From contig OZ237737.1 of assembly GCA_965178125.1 (NCBI GenBank), positions 1 through 64,000 of the forward strand: DNA of 64,000 nt, in the 5' to 3' direction. The notes under the pieces were generated by a model. It searched no databases and was not told where the DNA came from. It saw nothing but the letters and a program-made list of their open reading frames with translations. The position numbers and the translations under genes are program-made. Every line of letters begins with the position of its first letter. Position 1 is the first letter of the stretch. The stretch is from Bilabrum cf. latius. Its lineage: Eukaryota > Bigyra: Bicosoecida > Bigyra > Bicosoecida. This document shows positions 24,401 through 36,600 of this stretch, in pieces.

Positions 24401-25782
24401 TGGCCATGGCACTCGAGCGCGCCGAGGTTGCCGAGAAGGGAATCAAGGCTCTCGAGTAGTAGATCATGAGCAGTGTCAGCAAAGATGACATGGAGGAGGC
24501 GCTGAGCGCAGTCAAGCTGGCTCTGGGCAACTCGGGCGAGGATGGATTACAAGAAGGGAAGGCCTCGGCCGTGCACCCCGACTCGGCTGCAGGATAGGAG
24601 CACAAACGGCTGAGGAGCGAGGTAATCAGGCTGTCCAGGATGCTGCATGACAAGGCAGACGAAAGCCAGCTGCACGATCTGCAGGCTGCTCTGCAGAACG
24701 CGATGGGCAACCTACAGCGGATGGAGCAGGCCAGCGAGCCCACCGGCTATGACACGATCCTGTCTACGCGCAGGCTGTGCATGAGCTGCAATCAGCCGCT
24801 ACCGGTAAATCATCCTGATGCTCAGAAAGATCCGAAGGAAACGCTCTTGACCTCGTCTGCAACTCGGGCGATTCGTGTGCCCGGGGAATCGCGGCGTCGA
24901 GGCTCGGCACACCGCCGGGCGCTCGACCCCGGCCTGGCGCAGGTGGGCATGCTGTCGGACTCAGTGGCATCGCTTCCCGCGCGACTCAGTAGCGAAGGTG
25001 AGCATAGCCTTGAACTAACGGGCGTCAGTTTGCAGGCGGGCCCAGCTGGTGGCAGTTTTGGGCACCTGCCGCACCATGGTGGCCGGTCGGGTGCCGTCTT
25101 GCCTCCGCTTACAGGGAATGAAGAACGCTGGGCGGCGTACGACGGCCTTCCACCCGATGGGTTTGAAGACAGTCCTGGTCTTGCAGAAGAGCCTGGCTTC
25201 AAAGGGCCGTCTTCCTCCGTGCTTATGGGGTCTAGTCTGGATGAGCGGGGCAGCACGAGCGAGGGCTGGCAGACTGGCAGAGGCAGCGCCATGGGTGTCA
25301 GTGGACCTTCTGAAGGGGAAGCAAGCGATGCGCAGCTCCGATCCATCGGTCCAAGTGGCAATGCTTCCCATCGACGCAGGGGGCAGCGCGGGGATGGCGG
25401 GACAGGCAGCACACCGCAGCGCGGCGGGGTGCTGGCTCCCATCGAGGGCGGCACGCACAGGGGCAGGCCCCCCATGTCGAGAAGCAGCTCGAAAGGGAGG
25501 CTTCCGGGCGACTTGCGGGGTCCAGGGCGCGTGCAAGACTCATGGCAGGTGTCGGGCGTGCGGACAGCCAAGGGTGGTGGCGAGATGGCAGGCGGCAAAG
25601 GGCCCATGGTGGTCGGGGGGCACGGGGTCAGTCGGCCCCGTACTGGCGGCGGTGCGGGTGCAGGGCGCGGAGGAGGCGGCCCTGGCAGCCGGAGCAGCCG
25701 GCCTTAGACGACGGCAGTGCAGTCAAGGCAGGCCCGCAGCAAGGTAGTGACCCTGCCGCTTGGTCGGTCAGAGCGGCAGTAA
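21451..25782 (+). CDS. Large coiled-coil protein, QRICH2/DUF4795-like, probable flagellar
   Basis: One open frame of 1,443 codons from an ATG in good context (GGCCATGG) to TAA, containing about eleven TAG codons. The N-terminal 280 residues are acidic and Ser/Gly-rich. From about residue 340 to 1105 the protein is mostly predicted coiled coil with heptad-like Leu/Glu/Gln spacing. Near residue 1108 is RLCMSCNQPLP, which resembles the short Cys motif of the DUF4795 region of QRICH2, a central-pair protein of motile flagella. The last 330 residues are Gly/Ser/Arg-rich and disordered. The QRICH2 link rests on that motif and general architecture, so it is moderate. It ends 56 bp from the convergent TBC-TLDc gene. 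Confidence 0.72.
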
Positions 25783-25838
25783 ACCGGAATTCGGAGAGCA
25801 TCGCTGGATGAGAGTCATTACAAAATGTGTCTTTTGTT

Positions 25839-28467
25839 TTACCCAATGCAAGATTTTTCAATATCACGGGCCCTCTTTGCGCGTTCTAGTAGCACGTCTG
25901 ATCGGCCCGCCGAAGCCCGGGCTTTGTCCATGGCAGCCGCAGCTGCGTCGGACCCTGGCGCCTTGGACGCTAGCTCCTTCGCCACCCGCATGTCTTCGGA
26001 AGCGAGAGAACGAGCCACGTCCGCCGCCTTCTCCGCCCGCTCCGCCACATCGTCTCTGTCCCTCCTCTCCTGCGTGGCGAGGAACTCAGAGGTTGTCTTG
26101 GCAACCTCCACGTCGCCAGGGCCGCGGCCCGTGTGCAAACCTCCGCCCCGGTTCACGAAAGCGAATGCCTCGATGCCCAGCACCTCGGCCTGGGCGCTTG
26201 ATGCCGCACTCACACCCGCAGTGGCGATTGCTTGGTTCTCGCCCCGCTGGGCTGCCATCAGCGCCCGCATCCATCGCGCAGACACGCTGCACCGCGTCAG
26301 GGCCGAGTCCAGGGTGATGGCAGCGGTGGGCGAGGCCCTCTGGCCCCCGATCAGAAGCCGCTTCTCTGTGCTGTGCACCACCATGTCGTACTCGACCGAG
26401 ATTCCCCCCCTACTAGAATCGCGGTCTGGGCTCGGCCCCATGCCAGGCGGCACCGCAGGGTAGTGCGCAACCTCCGGCGCCAGCTGGAAGAGAGCATCTT
26501 GCGGGTGTCCCTTCCAACGAGAGGGGCGGCCTCGTCGCGGGGGGCTGATCCCGCTGCTGCTGAATACCCCGATGGTGCGGTCATCGTGCATCCCGCCGGG
26601 CACAGCTCCACCGGCGCCCACTGCATCCTCTTTGACCCTGACCCGCAGCACCAGCAGGATGGGTGCAAGGGCCTCGCAGTGCTGCTACAGGGCAGACAGG
26701 GACCAAGAATGCCGTGAGCTAGTGTACACGCACCTCCAATCGAAGCTACTAGCAACTGCCGGAAGCAGGGAGCAGAGCGTGGAGAGCGGAGGGGAGGGAG
26801 CAACCGTGGCCACGAGCCCAGCCTCCCACAGAGACGGCAGAGAGCTGGAGCCCTGAGAGCCGGCGGAGGATCCCACGGCCTAGGCAGACACGGGCTGCCC
26901 CTTGGCAGCTGCCACCCGCTGGCCATCGATGGGCAGCAGCACAGTTGGGAAACCCAGCACCTTCGGGTTGTACCACAGCGGTGGAGCCATTGGGTCACCG
27001 CCAGCTCCAGGCCACGTGCCCCCCTCGCTGCGCACCGACCGGCCTGACACCTCCGCGCCGGGCAAAGCCGCCCCTGGGTCCGCAGCGCTGCTACTCCCTG
27101 CACCGGACGCGGCAGCATATGACCCCGTATGTGAGCTGCTCTTGCTGCTCGCCCCGCCCTCTGCCTCATCCTCGCTGTCGTCACCCAGCAGGGTCAGCCC
27201 CCCGCCGTCCTCGTCCTCGCCCCCCGCGCCGCCCGCGTCCCTCCGGCCGCCTGTAGCGCTGCTTGTCGGTGCGCTATCGCCACCCTTGCCTAGCCCCATG
27301 GCACCCGGCACCCAACCAAGAGCCCCGGCCAGCTCCCCAGCCGCGCTCCCCAGGATTGACCCGCCTGTGCCGGTTGATGCCACCCGAACATCCTCTGCCG
27401 ATGCCCCCGCTGCGAGCATGTGCCTCTTGACAGACTCGGCGACCCACTCCCTCGACAGCCTTGAGATCGCGAATGCCTCCTTGGCCAAAGCCTCGTACGA
27501 GTAAGGATACGCCTGCTGAGGGGCTGCCCTGGAGCGGCTGGAGCGGGGCACCACCCACGAGCGGAGGCATGTCTCCATCTCCGATGCACTTCTGCACTGC
27601 TTTAGCTGCGACTAGAAGAGCAAAAAAGGATGCAACACTTGGAATTCTAGGAGAGCAATGCACAGAACACGTGGCAAGATAAGCTGTAGGGACATGCCTC
27701 AGCTCACGCTTCTCTTTTTGGCTCTGAGCCATGCCAGGGCCAGCCGCAGCAACACCTTTCTTCCTTCGCTCAAGAAGGCATCAACTACCTTAAGAACATC
27801 TTCGTGGGGTATCCAACCCACAAAAAACGACCTAAACCAAGACGTGAACACCTGATTCGCAGCATCTCCGAGCTTGCGCAGATGTGCGTACAACTGAGGG
27901 TGGCGCTCTGCCACGAGTTCCATGAAGCAGCTAGTGAATGCCTGCTCTTCCAAACGGCTTAAGTGTAAGTGCCGTGTTGGGGCTAGACGCGCGGTTACAA
28001 GCGCCTCAAGCACGGCGTACGTCTCTGCTTCAGACAGGCTCGACAACAGGAGGAGTGCCAAATTTGGTACCATTGGCGAGTATCGCAGCCCGTGCAACTA
28101 CGCCAGCACGCAGACAACTCGATCATGCGCTGCACTTATTTCAACTGATGGCTGAGAGAGCAGTCCGAGCGCCGACTCTGGAAGCACCGTCGGTGCAACG
28201 CCTAAAAAAGGTATCTGCGGCGAGCATCGCGGACTTGACGAGGTGAGTACAGTTGAAGAACATTACATGGACATAAAAAATACTGGAAATTACGGTGCTT
28301 ACTCTAAAAACCTTGGCTGGCTTAGGTAGAGCAGTCCCAAACACCTCTTCGAGCGCTGCGTCATAGAAGTCTGCTCTGCTGCCGGCTTTGGTCAGGCCTA
28401 GCCAAGCGTCCCGGCGGCTCTTTGGATCTAATCCACTTCTACACTCTGCCTTTTGGTCCTCAGCCAT
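25839..28467 (-). CDS. TBC and TLDc domain protein, TBC1D24-like
   Basis: Three exons, 28303-28467, 27708-28214 and 25839-27611, with introns of 88 and 96 bp, all phase 0, give 814 residues ending in TAA. Residues 15-225 form a TBC (Rab-GAP-like) domain, with RYSPMVPNLALLLLSSLSE matching the TBC1D24 segment ITYCPALPAVVALLL. After the second intron the segment LAKEAFAISRLSRE matches TBC1D24 LEKAFAIRLFSRKE. A TLDc domain follows at about 495-710: DWRCVYTSSRHSWSLSALQ, LLIGG, and VLGIEAFAF. The classic Arg finger and Gln finger of active Rab-GAPs are not evident. TBC1D24 acts in vesicle traffic and oxidative-stress resistance. Long Gly/Ser/Ala linkers separate the domains, and a coiled-coil tail ends the protein. 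It shares a 171-bp divergent promoter region with DNA ligase I. Confidence 0.87.
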
Positions 28468-28638
28468 CGTGCTCAATGGATGTGAGGCGCGGCAATTGGT
28501 GCCGAGTGTGATGATGATGATGAACGAACAGCAACAGTGGCATGCATGCAGAAATTTGTGAGCTGTTATCAGGAGTAACCAACTGTTGGCCGCCCTGTGT
28601 CAAGTTTATCACGCATTTGTCCAGCTTCTATTTGGGGC

Positions 28639-31600
28639 ATGACACAGCCAACTCTTGGAGCTGTTTGGAGCGCCTCGTAGCGTCAACCTCGCAAAGCTGT
28701 CAATGTGTAGCAGAACTCGAGCACCTCTGGTAGACCCAGTGAACAAAATCAAGACGTTGTAGATCTACTTAGTTCCTCATCTGACGAGGAGCAGCCAGAC
28801 GTTGTGCAAAGATCCTTGCAAGCGCCGGCCCGCCGGGCAGGCCACGTCATTCCAGAACCGCTAATTTTTGAGCAAGACTATCATTAGTTTCAAACATCTT
28901 CCGTTGAGACGCAACGTTGGCACACGTCAGACTCGGTGGTATTTTCTGTGTTTGCCGAAGCTTTGTCTGCACTTGAGGCAACCAGATCCAGGCTCGCGAA
29001 GGAGCGTATTCTAGTGAACCTATTTCGTCTGCTAATGCGATCTTCCCCCGAGGATCTCGTGTCTGCAGTGAGACTGATCACAAACTAGCTCGTGCCTCCC
29101 TGGTATGGCACCCCAACTGGTGTAGGAGGCAGCACTGTTGCGAAGGCGGTTCTGGCTGCTACCGGGCTATCGCGGAAAGCCCTCCACGAGCAGTACTCAG
29201 TGCACGGTGACTTGGGAACAATCGCGGCTTCTTGCAAGAAATAGCAGGCCTTGTTGGTAGCTCATCGGCCCCTAACGATTTAGGAAGTGTTCGCCTGCAT
29301 AAAGCGACTGGGTACCACTAGTGGCAGCGGCAGCGGCAAGGCTCGGCAGCAGGCGTGCATCGGGTTGCTGCGGAGGTGTGCAGCCGGTGAGATCAAATAC
29401 GTCACTAGAGCTCTGCTGTAGCACTTGCGTGTCGGCGCAACTGAGGTCACGGCGCTGCAGTGCATGGCACGGGCTGCGGTGCTGCACCACAGCCAGCGAG
29501 GGCGCGGGACAGGTGGCCAATCGTCAGCAGAAACACGGTCCGCCTCATCCGGTGCAGACCTGTAGTCTGCATCATCAGGTGCTGGTAGATCACTAGTTGA
29601 CTCACATAGTAGTAGAGATGGCGGATCAATGGCCGAGTCTTCGGGCAGGCGGGCTGGCTCGGCATCAGAGCCACCTCATTCGCAGCTCTCAGCCTCGGAT
29701 GTGGCTGAGCTCGAGACGGCGATGCAGGCAGCGGCAAACGCTACGCGTAAACTTTTTGGGAAGCGACCGTCCATCGAAGTTGTGGCAGGCGTCCTTCAGG
29801 CCGATGGCCCGGATGGCTTGGAGGAAGCGGGCACGTGCCAGTTGTGGACGCCCGTGCAGCCAATGCTCGCGGCAGTAGCCCGCAGCTTCGATGAGGTCGC
29901 TGCCAAGCAGGCCAACTGCACCGTGTCTGCAGAACTGAAGTACGACGGGCAGCGGATTCAGGTGCATTGCTGTACGACGAGAGCAAAGGACGCGTTGGCC
30001 CACCTTGCGTCACTCGCATCTTCGGGTGGCCCGTGGCCTCCCTCCTTGAGCGTGTCCATGCAGCACGTCAGCGATCCACACGGCAATCCAACGTCAGGCA
30101 GTCTTGCTCTTGTGAGTCTGGAAGGGCTTGGGGGTGCTCCTGTTCTATAGGTACGCTGCTTCAGCCGCAACTTGGAGGACACGACCCGAAGGTGGCCCCA
30201 AGTGGCGGGTAGTCTAGCTAGGTCTGTGCTTCGCCTTAATATGCCAGCTGCTGCGTGGACGAGTGGCTTTGAACTGCCCTCCAGATTCATTGTGGACGGA
30301 GAAATTGTCGCAGTGTCACTCGCGAACGACAGTGCCACGAAAAAACCCGGCTCTTTGACAGCAGTATCGCTGACGGGAGCCAGTGGTGTATCAAGCACCA
30401 CGAATCCGGCTGATCGCTTCACCTTTGACACCGCAGAGATGCTTACTGACAATTTGACGAGAACATTGGACTGCTAGTACCGGATATTACCGTTTCAGAG
30501 CTTGAGCAGGCGGCCGAACCCGAGCGGGAAATCACAAGCGGCCGCCTCAAGCGCCGCTCCCTAGCTTGCATCAGTGGCCAAGACGCTGCTTATCCTGTAT
30601 GACATGGTGATGCTAGATGGTGTAGACATGGCCGAGTGTAGTCTCAGCACTCGCCGAGAAGCATTGTGCGAAAAGCTGCCGGACATTTCAGGCGAGCTGG
30701 AGCCCAGCAAGCGGGTGATACTCAGCACAAGCGATGCCACATTTCGCGAGCAGATATCAGCTGCTGTGCAGGCCTCCGTGCAGCACGGGTGCGAGGGTAT
30801 CATGAGTAAAGTTGTGCGGCTACCTACAGCATATCCTGCAGCGAACGAACCACATGGTTCGCCTACCTTGAAGAGCCACCGGAAGCGGCCGCGCAGCTCC
30901 GGCACGCAGGCCCACGCTACACGCGGACAGCCCCTCTCTGTCCACTACGAGTGCCGGCGCAGCGATTCATGGATCAAGCTAAAGAAAGACTACCTGAGTC
31001 CCGAAGCGAGCGGTCTGGCTGGCATTGGGGGGCTGGGGGATTCGTTTGATTTGGTTCCAATCGGGGGTTGGTTGGGCAACGGCCGGAAGGCCGGCTGGCT
31101 CTCGCCAATCCTGATGGCCACAGTAAACAAGGCGACGGGGGAGTATTAGAGTATGTGCCGGGTTATGAGTGGCATTACAGATGACCTGTACAAGCGTTTG
31201 ACGGCGTGGTACTTGGAGCCCGGGAAGGGCAGGTACTTTGGAGACGAGGCTACTAGCGGAGATAGTGATGACGATATGAATGCCAGCGGCAACCAATGCC
31301 AGGCGATGATGGACATGGAGCTACCTGACAAGCTGCCTTCGACCTTGCTACCGGTCCACCCTCGGCCTGCGATGTATGTGACGAGGGAATCTCCGAGCGT
31401 GTGGTTCAAGCCTCTGCAGGTCTGGGAGGTGCGCGGGGCCGACCTGACGGCCTCTGCCGTACACATGGCCGCGGCCGGGCAAGTGGGCCACGGCGGGCGA
31501 GGTGTTTCTCTGCGGTTTCCTCGCCTGATTCGCACCCGGCCAGACAAAGGCGTAGGTGACTGCACGCCTCCAGAGTCAATTGCGGCTGCGTTCCTTGCTC

Positions 31601-31878
31601 AGGCTGGCCGAGAGCATGCCGGTCAATCTAGTGGGGGTGCATCCAGCGGCAGGGGTGCTGCCACTGGAGTGACCATAGATGATAGCGCTACTAACCCGCA
31701 TGGATCGTCAGAAACGGGAAAGCGGCGTCGAATTGACAAGGGCTCCGCGTCGAGCGGAGAGGCCGAGGCGGAGGGGTGTGCAAGGCAGTCGAGTTAGTAC
31801 GCGGAAGGAGTCAAAGAAATGCCTGGTGCAGCCAGTGGCAGTGGCCAAGGGGATGGTAGCGAATCCGGTTTTACCTGA
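28639..31878 (+). CDS. LIG1: ATP-dependent DNA ligase I
   Basis: A single exon of 1,079 codons from ATG to TGA. The N-terminus has QPTLGAVW, a near match to a PCNA-interacting box (Q-x-x-L-x-x-hydrophobic-aromatic), where human LIG1 has QRSIMSFF. The DNA-binding domain, adenylation domain and OB domain follow in the usual order. The adenylated lysine is Lys434 in ELKYDGQR, with FSRNLEDTT, EGIMSK, and WIKLKKDYL as further ligase motifs, and VWEVRGADL and GVSLRFPRLIR in the OB domain. It seals nicks between Okazaki fragments. Numerous TAG codons occur, several in the DNA-binding domain. The C-terminal 120 residues are low-complexity with a GKRRR sequence that could be a nuclear signal. Identification is certain. 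Confidence 0.95.
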
Positions 31879-31942
31879 GCGAATGCAATGAAATAAGCAC
31901 AATTTATATGCAAGGATGCAGCACCCTGATCGATTGCCTGGT

Positions 31943-33423
31943 TCAAAGCAGCACCCTCATCTTCTCCTTGGCCGGGACCTGCGTGAAAACCACCTTGCCG
32001 TCATAGGACGCCGATACCACCACCCAGGGATTGTACGAAGACCAGCACACCTGCGATACCGTGTCTCCGTGCCCCGTGCTCCGCTTCAGCAGCGCATCGG
32101 GAGCCATCCGAGTCCCGCGCCGCTCGTCCTCGCCCCCGCCAGCCTCTCCGGCCCCTCCCGCACCCGTTTCCGCCCCCAGCCTGGCTTCCTCTTCCTGCAC
32201 GATGTCGTCGTATATAGGCAGTGAGCTGACCGAGCTGGCCCTCCACATATTCACGGTGCCGTCGTCCGATCCCGTCGCGAGCAGCTGGTCGTGGCAGGGG
32301 TTGTACTTGCACTGCGTGATGGCGTGCGCATGGCCTCTCAGCACGAGCACCAGCCCGGGCTGTTGTGAGGAGGACGAGGAAGAGGACCGAGGCGCACCGG
32401 CGGCCCCTCCCGCAGCCGCCCCCTTGCTTGCTCCAGATGCCGCAGACGAGGCAGCCCTCAGGTCCCAGATCCTGGCCTCTCCATCCTCGGCCCCTGTGCA
32501 CACGTACCACGGGCGGTTCGGGTTGTACGAGATAGAGGTCAGGGCGAGCCCGTCGCTGCCAGCTGCCTGCACGACCGCGTCCAACTTCTTAGCCCTCTCG
32601 TCCCACTGCACCAGCGCCGAGCCCATGCCCAGCACGGTCAGGCGGGAGTGGTGCGGGTCCCACGTGCCGCAGCTGAACTCGCGGCCGGCCGTGGCTGACA
32701 TCGATGCGGTCGGCTCGCTCGAAGCCTGGCTATCTCCCGAGTCTGCCGCATCAGCAGGCGCAGATGTGGGGGCGCGGAAGTGCGCGGCCCCCCTGGCGTC
32801 CACCACGAGCACCCTGGCCTCGTGCTCCTCTGCCTCCACTGGGTGCCACTCCACAGTGTTCACTCGTCTAGCGTGGCCTTTCGCGCCGCGCGAAGCGTAC
32901 GATTCGTGCGATGGAAGTTTCAAATTCAGCGCCATTACCGGTTCTATCGGTTTCCTGGCGGCCTCTGCAGCCGCTGCGTGCTCCGCATCCGTAGCCGGGC
33001 CGTCCACCCCGGTCGAAGGCATGGGAAGGTGCTAAATAGACACGCTTGGGTTTGTGTCTGCGTATTATAGAGTGAAAAATGGCATGGAGACGTGAGGCGC
33101 AAGAAATACTTCTGCACTACTGCAAGGACTGTGTGGCGAGACATAGGAGCAAACATACGCTCACAGTCCTTCAATGATTCTGTGGCAATCGCAGCGGTGA
33201 GCGGGCAGCGGGTAGGAGTTGAAATGCCTTGGATAGGGCCGTTCAAGGCGTAAATGGCACGGCGTCGCACATCCACGGCAACCTCGTCGAACTGTAGAAG
33301 CGAGAGAAAGCTGTCGCGTCCAGACGATCCACAGGATCCAACCAGAAACGAGTGATTCGACTCATCCCCACGAATAGCATCAATATTTGTCACTATTCCA
33401 TCGCAACCATAAGTTGCGTTCAT
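31943..33423 (-). CDS. EIPR1: EARP/GARP-interacting WD40 protein EIPR1 (TSSC1)
   Basis: Two exons, 33165-33423 and 31943-33057, joined in phase 1 across a 107-bp GTGAGC...ACGCAG intron, give 457 residues ending in TGA. The protein aligns with human EIPR1 throughout: an opening YGxDxxxTNIDAIR segment, TWDPHHSRLTV (human RWSPHHNCTQV), SYNPNRPWYVCTGAEDGEARIWD, YNPCHDQLLATGSDDGTVNMW, and the C-terminal SASYDGKVVF ending in VLL. EIPR1 is a beta-propeller that works with the EARP and GARP tethering complexes in endosomal recycling and dense-core vesicle traffic. Ala/Ser/Gly inserts lengthen two inter-blade loops. The 64-bp gap to the DNA ligase stop marks a tight convergent pair. Confidence 0.92.
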
Positions 33424-33567
33424 TGGTGAACCCGTGTCGCAGATACTTCAATTTGCAATTAATTCTACGAAACGAACGTTCTTTTTGCGATAGGTGCACT
33501 GCACTGATACGCAGTGCGGGTGCAGAACTGCGTGGTCAAATCGACAGGACCGTTAATTTTTGCCTTG

Positions 33568-33574
33568 TATAAAG
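33568..33574 (+). promoter_or_regulatory. TATA-like element upstream of the RBR ligase gene
   Basis: TATAAAG occurs 44 bp before the ATG at 33618 in an AT-rich stretch between the divergent EIPR1 and RBR genes. Spacing would allow a very short 5' UTR. It is a weak, sequence-only match. Confidence 0.25.
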
Positions 33575-33617
33575 GGTTCAACTCGACCTATTCGAAAAAT
33601 AAGAACATATTTTCGTA

Positions 33618-36600
33618 ATGAAGCAGGATAGCTCCTCTGAGGACGAGCGAGACGCGGGGGAGGTCCTTTCTGGTGGAGGAGCGTCCCACGGTTTCGGCGG
33701 GCCCACGTTTCTGGCTGCCCCACGCATGCCACGATGGCATGGAAGGCGGGTTCAATCCATCGAAACTAAAACTAGGGACGAGCTTAAGGCGTTCGCTGGC
33801 ATTGTGGCCATGGACGCATTACATCATGATTCCACCGAGGACTCATCCGGCTTAACAATCGGGGAGCTAGGCATGTCTCTCCCACTGCCACAGGTTCAAG
33901 TTTTACGCAGCACTAGACTAGTTATCGAGCCACAGAATGCTTCAGAAACACCTGATCAAATACTGTTTGACCCAGAATCGGAGGATGCTGCTGCTATGCG
34001 TTCATCCGGATGCGTGGCTATCCTTGAAGTTGGTGCAGCTGCAACTGACAGAGACAGCAGTGGTAGCCAATCGCCAGAATATTCGCTCAGAATGGACTCC
34101 GCTGCAATTCCGTCGTGCCTTAGGGGCGTCGAGGGCTCCCTGAATGGTGCGGTGCTGCCAGGCTCGGCGTGGTCTAAATAGGCGCGACGGCTCGCCCTCG
34201 CGATGGCCGATCAGCAGCTGGCTTGCATGAAATTCATGTGCCCCATCTGCTTAAATACGGAGCCACTGTCGCAGGGATTCAGCGTGCTTAGGTGCTCCCA
34301 GCACATCACATGCCAGACGTGCGCCAAGAATTTTGTGTTGAGCGCGGTCAACGCAGCAGGCAACTCGCCCGACAGCCTCCTCAACCTGGTGTGCCCGGGG
34401 CACGGATGCACCGTAAAATTTGCACCTCTTGATGTGATGCGGCTGTACGGGCCCGAGAGCATGGTAGGAGTTCGGCGGCGCCGCGCGCGGGATCGAGGCA
34501 TGCAGTCGACGAACACGTGCTGCTCGGTTCCCTCCCTGTTCCACGTGCCGGAAGCGGGCCATCCAGAGCTGCAGAGGTACTTGAGGTTCTTTCGTAGGCA
34601 AGGGGGAGAGTACCGCGAGTGTCCTCGATGCGGCTTCTAGTAGCACAATGCCATGGAGCAGCTACAGAAGGGGCTGCGTGACGCGAGGCGAGCAGCGGAG
34701 AGAGCTCTCGTGCAAGTCCTCTCCGATTAGAGAGGTGACGGCGGGGGCGCTGCCGCCGCTTCAGCGATGAGTGATCCAGTAACAGCAACTGCCAGCGAAT
34801 CCCAATCCTCTGCTGCACCAGACCCAGACTAGCAGCGCGAGCTGAGGGCCCAGAAGGTGCAGCTCGACCGACTCGCGCTCGCGGCTGAAGTAGCCCTTGC
34901 TGAGCATAGTGACGTGCAGTGCGCGAGGTGTTGGCAGCAGTACTGCATCCAGCATGACACTCAGCACGTCGGAATCAGCTGCAGATCTTACATCACAAGA
35001 AAGCATCTCCAGGACAGCGAGCATGCCGTGGCCAAGCAGTACGAAACCGTGGCGAAGGAAACGGGCGCGGCGGCAGAGGCCGAGAGGCTAAAGCAGGACG
35101 CACAAGACCAGCTTGACTCTCTATATTTGATCCAGCGGAGTACTGTGCCGTGTCCTAGCTGTGGGTAGGGCGTCCACAAGACAGAGGCTTGCAACCACAT
35201 GACGTGTCCCTGTGGGCAACACTTCTGCTATCTTTGCGGGTAGAAAATGCCGAAGCCAGACCCGTACAAGCATTTCCATCAACCAGGACCCTGCAAAGGC
35301 AAGTTATATGGCGGCAGCTCGAACATTAACAGGGACGAGACTGTTCAGCGCGGAGCGATCCAGCGCATGTCTGCCGACGAGCGGAGCCTGAAGGACCAAG
35401 CTGGCAGCGCAGGGAAGGAGCTTGCGATGCGACGGATGTGGACCGAACGGCGAAGCAAGCGAACTGGACTAGATAAGACCAACGTTGGTGGTCAGAAAGA
35501 CGCGATAGCTGGCGGCATGGAAGCCCGTAGACGGGTGGCGTACTCTGTAGCGCAGACGTACCGGTGCCTCGATCGGACGCGTGCCTCGATCATTGCCAGC
35601 GACGTGGCCTTCTATGCGACTTCAATCATCCTGACGGCTCTTGTGTTGCCGTTTATCCTTGCTGCTGTATCATGGATGGCCGTGGCTTGGGTGCTGGTTT
35701 TCGCAGGTAGCTTGATTTTCGCATTGATGTCGTGTCAGCCCCGCGAAGCGTTGGCCTTGGTATTCGAGACAACTGACCTAGTCAACCTGCTGTGGAGGAC
35801 TGACGGACTTTTGCGCGATGGCGGCATGCAGCAGCTCTACACGGAGCAGTTTGGAAACGATGAATCTACAGAGGCAGATACTGGCACGTCGGGAGCAGGA
35901 CGTGATCAGCCGCATGACCACCCTGCGCAAACCTCGGCACATCATCGAGCGAACCCCCAGCAAGGTGCCGCAGCCGATAGCGGCTATCAGGGATTTCTTG
36001 GTCACGCGACTGCGGTAGAATTACCTGTAGATGGTGAAGTTGCACGTGTGTATGCCGACGTCACTAAACAGGCCGAAGCCCTCGCTGCAGAGCAAGTAGA
36101 GCTCAGCATGGACACGCCTCGAGCGGGCGAAACCGAAAAAGTCTTGGGTGTTGAGTCCTGCAAGCGACCCACGGGGCTCATCTGGATCGTGCTCTGGGTA
36201 TCGCTCCCTGCATTGCTCGCCCTCAGTGTGCCAACATGCTGCTTGCTCGGCGGGTTTCAGGTGCTCTTTCGCGGGTGCCTGCCGTGGTGGCGCGAAGCAA
36301 AGCCCAACGTACTGGCATGCCTCCTCTGGGAGGTGCTACCTGGTTATCGATCGGGCAGTCTGCTCAGTGTGACAAAGACCATTCTTTTCGTAATGCTTTC
36401 CGTAGTGGTGGGGATTCCGGTCGGCGTACTCCGGGCTGCGTGCTTCGCATCGACAAGCGTCACATGGATGGTGCTAGCCCTTATTTGTAGCGCATGCATG
36501 CTAGACAGCGAGCTGGCGACATGTGCAGCGTCATTTCGGTTTCTGTCAAGGTCTAGGCATATGTCAACCGCACCACTCATGCCAGCAGCCGGAAACCCGT

